DNA of 64,000 bases, taken from positions 40,678,407-40,742,406 of the forward strand of contig CM064653.1 in NCBI GenBank assembly GCA_032717465.1, written 5' to 3'. Positions 42,785 through 52,361 of this stretch are shown piece after piece. Numbering within the stretch: position 1 is the stretch's first letter; each line of letters starts with the position of its first letter. The notes under the pieces were generated by a model. It was given only the letters and a program-made list of their open reading frames with translations, ran no database searches and was not told the origin of the DNA. The stretch comes from Coenobita brevimanus (lineage: Eukaryota > Arthropoda > Malacostraca > Decapoda > Coenobitidae). A program made the translations under genes and the position numbers.

Positions 42785-43496
42785 ATGAGTACATTTAAAA
42801 ATGTTATACTTAATCACTTAGGTGCCAGTCAGTTGAAATAACCATTGATGGGTCAATGGAGTGTTTTAAACATAATGTATAGTTTTCTGTAAATCTTGCT
42901 GTGGTGGTGCTTTGGCTAATTGCCAGTTGGTTGCAGAACTTGCCTCAGTAGGTGTTAGTCAAAAAGCAGTGCAACTTGTGCTTAAATAGCTGAGGAAGCT
43001 AAAGTTGCAAGAATCATGCAGAACAACTCAATTTTGCTAAGTGGAATTATTTGCAGTAAGTGTGCTGCAGTTAAATTGGCAGTGCTAACAACCATATTCC
43101 AGGAAATGATCACTGCCACCCCTTGTGCCATAGGTTTTTCTTAACTTTTTCATATAGTTTCAAGTCTTTGGAGACTTGCAACAGAAGCCATATAGCCATT
43201 ATTACCCCATCAGTAAATAAAATATCCCCAGAGCTGGATAAAACCATTGGCTGTGGCAGGAGTGAATTAACACACAACAGGAAGCTCCCTGACATCTCTT
43301 CTGTAATGATTTATTTTAGGGGTTAAACTTGAGTCAGTTGGAGACCCCTGCATTCAAAAGGAAGCTCCCTAACACCTCTTCCTTAGCTATTTATCTAGGG
43401 AAATCAGTGGTGTGATAGTAAAGCCTTGTCTTATATGCAGATTTCTAAGTTCCATTGGTACTTGTTGTTCCCTCAAATGCCTTGATTTTATTTTTA
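42785..43496. other. Unannotated stretch
   Basis: Non-coding. Two short related blocks (AGGAAGCTCCCTGACATCTC at about 43280-43300 and AGGAAGCTCCCTAACACCTC at about 43360-43380) form a near-direct repeat. Sequence at 43215-43260 resembles the TTTTATTC-type arm of the 54.2-kb fold-back family. Confidence 0.4.
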
Positions 43497-43705
43497 ATGG
43501 AGAGTAACAGTTGGGTGTGGAAGGTGATAAGTGGCAAGGTTGAGGGTAGGGGGGAGAGGCAGACTGAAAAAGACCTGGGAAGAGGCCATAGGGTGTGACC
43601 TCAGGCCTAGAACTGAATAGGGAGGCTGCCAGAGATTGACCAGTGTGGAGAGCTGCTATTAAGTTATGAAAACCGACGCATTCAAGCATGTTGGAGCCTT
43701 TATAA
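43497..43705 (+). mobile_element. LINE-B: 3' terminal fragment
   Basis: GAGAGGCAGACTGAAAAAGA, GGGTGTGACCTCAGG, GAATAGGGAGGCTGCC, GTGGAGAGCTGCTATTAAG and GCATGTTGGAGCCTTTATAA. The 3' tail (TATAAACGATATGATAG) continues directly into the minisatellite to the right. Confidence 0.8.
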
Positions 43706-44465
43706 ACGATATGATAGCAGTATTTCCAGAGTCTATATAAACGATACGAGCGCAATATTTCCAGAGTCTATATAAACGATACGAGAGCAATATTTCCGGA
43801 GTCTATATAAACGATACAATAGCTGTATTTCCAGATTCGATATAAACGATACGATAGCTGTATTTCCAGTCTATATAAATGATACGATAGCTGTATTTCC
43901 AGTCTATATAAATGATACGATAGCTGTATTTCCAGTCTATATAAACGATACGATAGCTGTATTTCCAGAGTCTCTATAAACTATACAATAGCAATATTTC
44001 CAGAGTCTATATAAACGACACGATAGCTGTATTTCCAGTCTATATAAATGATACGAGAGCAATATTTATAGAGTGAATATAAACGATACGATAGCACTAT
44101 TTCCAGAGTCTGCTGTATATAAACAACATGATAACAATATTTTAGTCCATATAAACAATACGATAGCAATATTTTCATAGTCTGTATTATAAATGATATG
44201 ATAGCAATATTTCCAGAGTCTGTATAAATGATATGATAGCAATATTTCCAGAGTCTATATAAATGATACGATACCTGTATTTCCAGAGTCTATATAAACG
44301 ATACGATAGCTGTATTTCCAGAGTCTATATAAACGATACGATAGCTGTATTTCCGGAGTCTATATAAATGATATGATAGCAATATTTCTAGAGTCTGTAT
44401 AAACAATACGATAGCAGTATTTCCAGAGTCTGTATAAATGATATGATAGCAATATTTCCAGGGTG
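43700..44465 (+). repeat. ~33-bp minisatellite seeded at a LINE-B tail
   Basis: About 22 units of TATATAAACGATACGATAGC plus TGTATTTCCAGAGTC, period mostly 33-35 bp. The first unit is continuous with the LINE-B terminal sequence GGAGCCTTTATAAACGAT. Tyr/Ser-rich ORFs are translations of the array. Confidence 0.9.
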
Positions 44466-44494
44466 TATTAATCCTGTATTTTTTGAACTGAAGA

Positions 44495-44740
44495 TGTAGC
44501 CTTATTAACCCCATCAGAGCTGTAAGTCCTCCCTGAGTTTTAAAATGCCTGGTGGTGGCAAGAATAAAACAATAAATCAATAAGGAAGAGGTGTTAGGGG
44601 AGGTGCTTCAAGAGTACCAGCCCCTGAGTTGTAAAAATTGCCAAATACTGTAGTAGCAAGAATAAAACCAAAAATATATCACTAAGGAAGAGATGTTGGG
44701 GTAGTCAGGGAATTGGAAGTACAGTACTGTGTAAGTTTGA
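44495..44740 (+). repeat. ~110-bp tandem duplication
   Basis: CCCTGAGTT(T/G)TAAAA, GCAAGAATAAAAC and CACTAAGGAAGAG(A/G)TGTT occur twice. A poly-T run follows at about 44752-44773. Confidence 0.65.
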
Positions 44741-44780
44741 ATTAATCTGATTTTTTTTTTTTTTTTTTTTTTTACAAAAT

Positions 44781-45195
44781 GCCTGCGTCTTTCTCCTTCT
44801 GCCTGCGTCTTTCTCCTTCTGCCTGCGTCTTTCTTTTCCTGCCTGCGTCTTTCTCCTTCTGCCTGCGTCTTTCTTTTCCTGCCTGCGTCTTTCTTTTCCT
44901 GCCTGCGTCTTTCTCCTCCTGCCTGCGTCTTTCTTCTTCTGCCTGCGTCTTTCTTCTTCTGCCTGCGTCTTTCTTCTCATGCCTGCGTCTTTCTTCTCAT
45001 GCCTGCGTCTTTCTCCTTCTGCCTGCGTCTTTCTCCTTCTGCCTGCGTCTTTCTCCTTCTGCCTTTGTCTTTCTCCTCCTGCCTGTGTCTTTCTCCTCCC
45101 GCCTGTGACTTTCTCCTTCTGCCTGTGTCTTTCTCCTCCTGCCTGTGTCTTTCTCCTCCCGCCTGTGACTTTCTCCTTCTGCCTGTGACTTTTCC
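44781..45195 (+). repeat. 20-bp minisatellite (GCCTGCGTCTTTCTCCTTCT)
   Basis: About 21 units with an exact 20-bp period; variants alternate CTCCTTCT, CTTTTCCT, CTTCTTCT and CTTCTCAT, and later units carry TGTG(T/A)C. All frames on both strands stay open, giving spurious Cys/Phe/Leu-rich and Arg/Lys-rich ORFs. Confidence 0.97.
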
Positions 45196-45359
45196 TTTTA
45201 CCAGTGACTGTATCTCCTTTCTCTCTCCTTCCTGTCCTCTCTCTACTGTTCCACCTTTTCTTGGTATTTCCATAATTCTATTGGCCCTACATTTCCCCCC
45301 TACTATCAGGCTAGACATTTGGTATTATGCCATGGATAGATTAAGGCCCTGCCATTAAC

Positions 45360-45475
45360 ACTGCCCCATCCTTCCTTCCTCCCTATCCTCCCCTTCCTCC
45401 CTATCCCTCCTCCCTATCCCTCCTCCCTATCCTCCCCTTCCTCCCTATCCCTCCTCCCTATCCTGCCTTCCTCCT
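45360..45475 (+). repeat. CCTTCCTCCCTATCC short tandem array
   Basis: About seven irregular 13-17 bp units of CCTCCCTATCC. Confidence 0.85.
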
Positions 45476-45920
45476 TGTGCATTAACACCAAACTGTTTCA
45501 TCACCAAGCATCTTCATGGCCAAAGCTGCTCCCATGCTAGTCTTGGTGCCATGTAGCCAGTGTGACTTGGTGCAGGTTCGTTGGTGCTGGTTTGTTGGTG
45601 CAGGTTCCCTGGTGCAGGTTCATTGGTGCTTCCTACTGTGACACTCTTAAATGCAGTGGCCAGGCATCTTGCACTGAATGGTTCTTGACTTTGTTCATTT
45701 CTTGTTTGGAAAGATTTTTTTTAACTGTAGTAGCTTCCTCATGTAATGCAGACTTTGAAATAGTCTCCAGAATTACTTCAGTAGATATAGATAAGTAGAT
45801 ATAGATGGATAAAGCACTCAGGGAGTATGGTGAATTATCTTTAGGTGTATTAGCAGTGGTTACAGTTTCTGCCGTCTTTCTATATCTGGCCATCGTCAAA
45901 GTCGTTCAGTGAGTTACGGT
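45476..45920. other. Unannotated stretch
   Basis: Contains a short GGTGCAGGTTCxxTGGTGC repeat at about 45565-45630. No gene recognised. Confidence 0.4.
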
Positions 45921-46090
45921 GGTGGTGTCTGATGCTTTGAATGTGTCAGGTGGTTGTGCTGCTGTGTTTACTGTAGGTGCTTGGTGGTGTAGTGGGTTAA
46001 GGTGGTGGTGTCTGAGGCTTTGAATGTGTCAGGTGGTTGTGCTGCTGTGTTTACTGTAGATGCCTGGTGATGTAGTGGGTTAAGGTGGTC
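45921..46090 (+). repeat. ~88-bp tandem duplication
   Basis: GGTGGTGTCTGATGCTTTGA, ATGTGTCAGGTGGTTGTGCT, GCTGTGTTTACTGTAG and GTAGTGGGTTAAGGTGG occur twice with few differences. Confidence 0.9.
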
Positions 46091-46123
46091 CAGCCAGATG
46101 TGCTGTGGAATATTAATAGGTCA

Positions 46124-46525
46124 GTTCACCTGTGGCAAAGCTAACAGGTCTACAAGTGTTACTTTTGTTTTTCTCTCCAAGGAATGTACATATCTGCTCT
46201 TGGAGAGCTTTGAGTGATTTTATGAAATACAAAGCTGCTCAGCCTGAACTTTTGTTGATTTATCATGTCAGCCATTGCCTATGCTGACTGTTGGGTGCAT
46301 TTCAGTTTGACTTTAAGGAGGCATTGTAGTGGCTTATGAAATACAAAGTTGCTCAGCTTGAAATTTTGAGTTGACTTGATAGGTCAGCTGTTGCATCAGC
46401 TGATTATTAAACAGTTGTCAGTTTTGGCCATAAGGAGGCATTTTAATACAAGTTTCACATTCTGAGTTTGAAAGAAACTTAAATATTGACTGCAGTCTGT
46501 GCAGATAGGCTCTTGTTGTTTAGGT
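46124..46525 (+). repeat. Rep-W, copy 2
   Basis: Same order as 30448-30880. The two internal half-units are both clear: each has TATGAAATACAAAG(C/T)TGCTCAG and a GTCAG(C/T)-containing block, and the second has GTTGCATCAGCTGATTATT. Confidence 0.7.
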
Positions 46526-46584
46526 ACAGAATTTAAACTTGTGATCTTGTGTTTAGGCAATCCAGTTGGCTGGTGTTTGAAGGT

Positions 46585-46587
<3 letters not shown>

Positions 46588-46645
<58 letters not shown>
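46588..46645 (+). repeat. (GT)n microsatellite
   Basis: Uninterrupted GT repeats of about 58 bp, followed to about 46795 by ~22-30 bp units of TAGATTAGGTC(A/G)GTGGGTGT. Confidence 0.95.
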
Positions 46646-46647
<2 letters not shown>

Positions 46648-46827
46648 GATTAGGTCAGTGGGTGTAGGTGTAGAGTAGGTCAGTGGGTTTTGTAGATTAG
46701 GTCGGTGGGTGTTGTAGATTAGGTCGGTGGGTCTGTGTGTACATTAGGTCAGTGGGTGTAGGTGTAGAGTAGGTCAGTGGGTGTGGCTGTAGATAGAAAC
46801 ACAGCTAATGTTTTGTTGTATTTGCAG

Positions 46828-46882
46828 GAAACAGATGGCGTCTAACATGATCTATGAAGAAGATATCAAGATGGCAAGATGA
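46828..46882 (+). CDS. Candidate short terminal exon
   Basis: After a good acceptor (TGTTTTGTTGTATTTGCAG), one frame reads KQMASNMIYEEDIKMAR and stops at TGA (46880-46882). Another frame would give ETDGV and stop. The first frame is acidic and protein-like. Joining to 42671-42784 is possible only with a non-standard or mutated donor, so linkage is speculative. No homology recognised. Confidence 0.25.
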
Positions 46883-46974
46883 AGCCAGGTGGGTAGAGGA
46901 ATATGCTGTATGTTTGAAGATTGGTAATGTGTTAAAACTGCATCTCAATCATTTTGCTTTAACTTGGCCTAAAA

Positions 46975-47240
46975 ATACCTTGCTAGTCACGAAGAAGTGC
47001 TGTGGAAAGGTTTCAACGACCTAAAATTACCATCTTTGAATCGTGTTTAGCTATACTGTATTAGATCAAAATTAGTGATGTTAGTCATGCAGTGTGGTGG
47101 AAAGGTTGTAGAGCCAGTGAACTAAGTGAAGTCAGCTGTCAAAGGATATGTCTTGGCCAAGTTTAAGTGAAAGAACTGTAGTTGCGTGTACAGAAAGTCC
47201 TCGTTTATGCTAGTCATGAAGAAGTGCTGTTTTCATGTAC
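46975..47240 (+). repeat. Three Rep-G fragments
   Basis: TTGCTAGTCACGAAGAAGTG (46979), GATGTTAGTCATGCAGTG with GTGGAAAGG (47076) and TATGCTAGTCATGAAGAAG (47208), all plus strand. Confidence 0.65.
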
Positions 47241-47399
47241 TTTAAATCGAAGTAATTGTCAATGTGTTCCCTGGCTGGTTTATATGGTAGTGCTGAAGTT
47301 ATGTATTTTGTGGCCAGGAGAACAGGAACATGTTGGTCTGCTGGCTGAATTGGCCCTTATCCTGTAGTCCACCACATTCCTTTATGGGATGATAGGGAG

Positions 47400-47430
47400 G
47401 TATTAGATTAGTAACCAAGGAGACTCGTGT
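47400..47430 (+). repeat. Isolated Sat-N core
   Basis: TAGTAACCAAGGAGACTC next to a CCACCATCC-containing dispersed repeat fragment (47340-47460). Confidence 0.7.
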
Positions 47431-47496
47431 ACTCCACCATCCTTGGAGGATAAGGGAGGGAATTGGGGCATGTTTTGTTTGACGGCATTGTGAATT

Positions 47497-47815
47497 GAAG
47501 TACGTTGTTGATCAACCCCAGTCTGCCTGGCCAAGCAGACCTATCAACCACAGGCAAGCAACAGCCTTGCCACCTCATTTAATGAACCAGTGTTCCCTTG
47601 TGGCTAACAGTGCCCTGCAATGGCAAGGTGCGTTGAATAGTGTGGAGGTTCGGTTCCTGGATGGATGCTGCATTTGCATAATCCAGTTAACATGGGCACC
47701 ATAGCAGGCCCCACATCACCCCATTATTTGGTGATATGGTTACCACCCAACATTGTAAATGGTTTCCTGGGTTGCAGGAAACCATTAGGCCTGTCACCTG
47801 GTGTAAAACCACATG
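47497..47815 (+). repeat. Rep-V, near full copy
   Basis: GTTGTTGATCAACCCC, CTGGCCAAGCAGACC, AGTGTTCCCTTGTGGCTAAC, TGGATGGATGCTGCATTTGC, CCATAGCAGGCCCC, GGTTACCACCCAAC, GTAAATGGTTTCCTGGG and AGGCCTGTCACCTGGTGTAA, in the order of the copy at 20912-21240. Confidence 0.7.
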
Positions 47816-47849
47816 AATGATAAAGATGAAGGAAGAATAGGTAGTACTA

Positions 47850-49366
47850 CAGTGCAACCTCAAAAGTTTGGAAACCTCTAAAGTTCAATTGCCTTAATTT
47901 ATGAAAATTGTCATTTTTATTTACCAAAACTAACTCAGAAATAACCAGAGACTAGTAAAAAAAAAAAAAAAAAAATACCCAGCTACACCCATCTGGTACT
48001 GATGACCTCACCATAAAGCGTGTGGTCACCCATAATAATAATAATTTCCTTTCCTCCTCTTGGGTAAGCTCTTTATTATTTGAGTCAGTTTTACTGTATC
48101 CAAATTTGACCATAATTGTGGCTTCAAACAGGTGTCCTGGCTTTACCAATTAGTGCAGTGCTGGGACCAAAAATGATGCAGTATAGAATGCAGCCACAAG
48201 TACTTAGTGTGTGTTGTGAAATGACTGGTGCTGGAAACTACCATGTATGACAAATTTGACAGTTCTCAGTGCTGTACCAACTGAAACTAGAGTAAATAAC
48301 TCATTGCAGGTGTTGTCAAAGATAGCGGTGGTGTTAAACCTGACAGTGTATGACATTACAAAGCAGTGTGATAAGGTTTTTAAGTTTTTGAGTGGAATTG
48401 TGGTAAATATTCCTTTATCACGCAACACCACATGTCAGACGTCAACTGATTTTATTCACTTTTGACTGAAGCATGATTGTTGGTAGGCAGCAGTCTTAGT
48501 GTAATTCTAATAGATCATTTGCATCACAGTTAAACCACTGTGCAATCTATTTTTGAGTAGATATAAACCACCACCATCTTCCAATTTTTTTTCACACACA
48601 CACAGTGTACTTAAGTATTTCATCACTGAGATTGCAGTATTTCTGCAAGATTATGGTACTGCAGACTGGCAGTAATTGTACGTATCATAAAATGTCATAA
48701 AATAAACTGTGTAATCAGTGCATAATATGTGAAGTGTAGCATCACGTATGGGTTGGTTATATGGTTACCACCCAGCATTGTAAATGGTTTTCTTGCTTAC
48801 AGAAAGCCATTAGGCATGTTACTCAATGTAAAGCCACCTGAAAAGGAAGGAGTAATAAAAATTGACAGGAAAGATGTGAGAAATAGGGAGAGAGGAGGAC
48901 AAAAACAAAAGTAATGGAGATAGTGGGCAGTGCTACATCAAGGAGTGCATGGTGGTTGCTGAAAGATGTAAATATTCATGTTCAGTACTGTAGTTTTTAC
49001 GTAAATAAATGAATGCATAATTACTGTCCCTTACAACTTACTGATTGATGTTAAATATGAATACAACTGCAAAGTGTTTTAGAACAAGGGAACATACACA
49101 AGATGAGGAAAGGAAATGTGAAAGAAACACTTCATGGTTTGTAGCTATTATAGTACTGATCCTTGAATTAAGAGATGAGATAAATGGTAGTGTTAACAAT
49201 GGAAAATAGGATGCCTGAAGCCAGCTAGTTAGCCCAGACAACAAAGCTTGTGTCAAAAGCATGTCTAAACCATGAGAAGACAGCCACAGAAATGCTTTAT
49301 TAAAAGTTCAAATTTGTCAAAAGTGTCAAAAGGACACAAGAACTTCGAATTTGAGAGATTGCACTG
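47850..49366. mobile_element. Candidate pogo/Tc1-mariner-like element, 1.5 kb
   Basis: Ends CAGTGCAACCTCAAAAGTTT (left) and CAGTGCAATCTCTCAAATTC (right, inverted), each bordered by TA (47848-47849 and 49367-49368). CAGTGcAACCTC is typical of pogo-like termini. No CENP-B-type or DDE motif was recognised in any frame, and a Rep-V fragment lies inside (48745-48845). A poly-A run occurs at about 47957-47975. Confidence 0.45.
48745..48845 (+). repeat. Rep-V 3' fragment nested in the pogo-like element
   Basis: GGTTATATGGTTACCACCCA, GTAAATGGTTTTCTTGC and GGCATGTTACTCAATGTAAA. Confidence 0.65.
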
Positions 49367-49399
49367 TACAGTATATCAAGTGAGTGGATGATCAGTCAC

Positions 49400-49660
49400 C
49401 TACTGCCTGCAGGACTAGTAATCAAGGAGACATGAAAGGAAGCCCCCTGTACCTGTAAAGTGTATTGCTATAGCAAATTGATATGACTAGTAGCCATAAC
49501 CAAGGAGACTGCCACCTCATGAAGGCAACTTTCTCCATTGTCTGTTAAATTTGTTATAGCATGTTATCAAATCTGACAGATCCCTGTTCCCTTTTGTCTC
49601 GGTTGATGGCAGTGTGTAGTGTGATTGGAGGGTTGATACGACTAGTAACCAAGGATGATG
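49400..49660 (+). repeat. Two or three dispersed Sat-N monomers
   Basis: Near-complete monomer at 49560-49660: CAGATCCCTGTTCCCTTTTG, GGTTGATGGCAGTGTGTAG, GTGATTGGAGGGTTGATACG and ACTAGTAACCAAGG. Further cores lie at about 49418 (CTAGTAATCAAGGAGACATG) and 49497 (CCATAACCAAGGAGACTG). Confidence 0.7.
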
Positions 49661-49811
49661 GTATCTAGGGCTGGTGGTGATACTGTCAAAGCTGAGGGAG
49701 TGTGGCCATGTGTGGATTACCACTAGGGTGTGGGAAGGAATTGCAACTTGTTCACTGTTTGGTGAGAGGCTGTGTATGTGTGTGGGGGGGGAGCATATGG
49801 AGATTTCAGGC

Positions 49812-50440
49812 ATGAAAGGATTAGTCTTGCTGTTGAGTGTGTGGCGGATTTTTTAAATTTTTATTTTGAGGACATGCTATGTGCTGGAGGTGGAGCTGGT
49901 GTTAGCTGTGTGGCTAGGGTAAGGAGTGGCTGGAGGAAGTTCAGAGAGCTGTTGCCTCCTGACATTGAGAGGGCTCTCCCTCAGTGCTAAGGGATCTTTG
50001 TATGTGGCACGTGTTAGGAGTGTAATGCTGTATGGTGGTGAGACCTGGGCAGTGAAGGATGAAGATGTTCATAGGTTTAACCATACAGTAATGACAACAA
50101 TTAGATTTGTTTTTAGTGCATCCTTGAATGACAGGCCTTGGGAGGGGTGTTAGGACTGCAGTTGAAGAGTTGAGAAGAAGAATGGGACTTGAATGTATTG
50201 ATGTAGTGATGAGGAGGGGTAGGTTGAGATGGTTTGGACTTGTGGAGAGGATGGAGGGTGAGAGCTGTGATTGTTTAGGGTCGAGTTGTGAGAGGCAGAC
50301 TAAAAAAAGACCTGGGATGAAGTCAGAGTGAGACCTCAGGGATAAGGGACTGGACAGGGAGACTGCCAGAGATCAAGTAGTATGGAGAGTTGCCATTAGG
50401 TGACCAAGGCTATGCAGGCATGTTGAAGCCTTTGTAAGCA
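49812..50440 (+). mobile_element. LINE-B: C-terminal half, frameshifted
   Basis: Pieces in three frames: EDMLCAGGGAGVSCVARVRS; SLYVARVRSVMLYGGETWAV; then RMGLECIDVVMRRGRLRWFG and LVERMEGESCD, ending with GAGTTGCCATTAGGTGACC and GCATGTTGAAGCC. It is collinear with 27388-28060 but carries several frameshifts. A Sat-N core (GAAGTAACCAAGGAGACTG, ~50454) follows immediately. Confidence 0.8.
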
Positions 50441-50499
50441 ATAGGAAAATAAACGAAGTAACCAAGGAGACTGTCATACCTCATAATTAAGGACCATCA

Positions 50500-50745
50500 A
50501 ACAATGCAACCCCTCTTCCGCCCCACTCCATTTTTTTTTTTTTTTTTTTTCCCCAGTGCAACCCCTCTATTTATTAATTTTCTCACAGTGCAACCCCTAT
50601 CCCCCCTATCTTCATATTATTATTATTATTTTTTTTTAACGGCGTATCCCCCCCCCTTTTTTTCTTTTTTTTTTCCCACCAATGCAACCCCCCTCTTTCT
50701 CCAGTGTCTTCATTTTTTTTTTTTTCCAATTCTGTCAGTTGATAA
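50500..50745 (+). repeat. Poly-T/GTGCAACCCC low-complexity tandem block
   Basis: GCAACCCCTCT-type words (about 50509, 50559, 50590, 50683) alternate with long T runs and C runs. Phe-rich ORFs are compositional. Confidence 0.75.
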
Positions 50746-51434
50746 GTGTTTCTGTAAAGTTTAGTCAGGGTGCAGAATTTTCCATTACCAGTTGTATGGT
50801 GGGAATACTCTTAGTTTAGGCCATACCTGTGGCTAAAGGAGGACATCTGTATATGCACTGTACAGTATTTGTGGATGTGGGAGCATCTCTTGGCCAGTCA
50901 GTTAGACCATAGGATTTTTCAGCAGAACTTCACTTGTGTAGATTTTTATATATTGCGGCCCTTCATGATCCCACATCCATTACTTATATATTTATATGTG
51001 CTGACCATATTTTCTTTATTCCAGTAAATGTATCTTTAATGTAAATGCTTCTTTAATATAAATGTTTCAGTATTTTGTCTAGTGGAGTAGAGTTTATCGC
51101 CTTTAAAGACTAATGAGAAACAGCTTGATTTTGACAAGGCAGTCTTATAATTTCTGATATTTGAGAGGTAGTAAAATTAATTGTGCTTTTTAAATCTAAC
51201 GTCAGTTGCTTTGCCAATGAGTGAAGTATTGCTGCAACTTTTAATCAAAATAATAAACGCACAACCAAAGAATTGCAGCTAAAAAAAAAAAAAAAAAAAT
51301 GCATGCTCCTGGTGCAGACCAAAAATTATTTGAAACATCTCGACATATTGCATCAATGGCACATAGTGATGCAGCTTGCCAATTTTTATTCCATCTGACT
51401 ACAACTGTTGCATGTTTATCTCGTTTGTACTGCT
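50746..51434. other. Unannotated stretch
   Basis: AT-rich, with a poly-A run at about 51280-51299. No motif-bearing ORF. Confidence 0.4.
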
Positions 51435-51690
51435 GTGTCAATGGTCACTGCCCCTCCTAAACGTCTGCTTGCATCCCTCCACCACCCTGGCGGGTGCGTA
51501 GCACCTGTCTAGCAGCAAACTCTCATCCCTTTTCTGTCCAGCTATCAAATGCAGGAGTTAACCTTCATGTACGCAATAGGTCAACTCTGGAACTGCTTTT
51601 CACTCTTCCTACTGCCTATGACCCTCCAGTCTTTTTAATGCTGTGTCCAGGCATCTCAAGATGAACGATCTTGAATTTGGCCCTTAACTT
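51435..51690 (+). mobile_element. LINE-D: C-terminal relic, second copy
   Basis: CTGCTTGCATCCCTCCACCA, GCGTAGCACCTGTCTAGCAG, AACTCTCATCCCTTTTCTG, ATAGGTCAACTCTGGAAC and CAGGCATCTCAAGATGAAC align with the minus-strand copy at 2555-3180. Short and frameshifted. Confidence 0.65.
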
Positions 51691-52230
51691 ACTTTTTCGT
51701 TGGAGGGAACAGTCGTTCAGATTTTCTAGCATTTGGTTCCTTCTTCCTTGCATAAAATATTGATTTAAATTGTTGTGGGAACATTGCCTAAAAATTACCA
51801 GCTGTAGTGTTCATATGTCATGTTGGACTAAAAGACCTGTTGCCTGGGTATGAATGGCTTGGTAGGCCAGGAGCAGCATTACTGATTTTATACATACAGT
51901 ACTTTATTAGTTGCCTACTTGCACTAGACCATGAGCAGTAGATATAAACTTCAGCCAGTCTTGGTTAAGATGTGTGTTTGTTTATGACCAAGAAATTAAC
52001 AAGGGTTATATAAACTGTAGCAGCCAGTTTATAAGTAACCTTGTAATTTTTTAGAAGTGCTATTCCAAGGTTTTTTAAGGGAACGAAGTCTTTAAAGGCG
52101 AGAACTATTACTACATTACTTTTAAAAATATGTGGCCATATCCCTTCCCCCCCCCCCCAAAGATCTGTTATTGGTAGGTAGGTTATGGCAACATTACACA
52201 AGTTTAGTGAGAAATCATGTCATTTGGTTG
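51691..52230. other. Unannotated stretch
   Basis: No recognised features apart from a C-run near 52150. Confidence 0.4.
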
Positions 52231-52361
52231 TCTATGCTCCATAAATTAGAATTGGGAGACTGAGGGATGGAGTGGAGTGGGAGAGAATTAACTAGGAGTG
52301 TATGTGAGTGAGGTAGGAGGGGAAACCAAGGATGTGATGGAGGGCTGGAGTGAGAGACTAA

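Noticed and set aside
44781..45195. Possible CRISPR-like array
   Set aside because: Units are contiguous with no unique spacers, and the context is eukaryotic.
44705..45358. Long Cys/Phe/Leu-rich and Lys/Arg-rich ORFs on both strands
   Set aside because: They are translations of the 20-bp minisatellite, which stays open in every frame.
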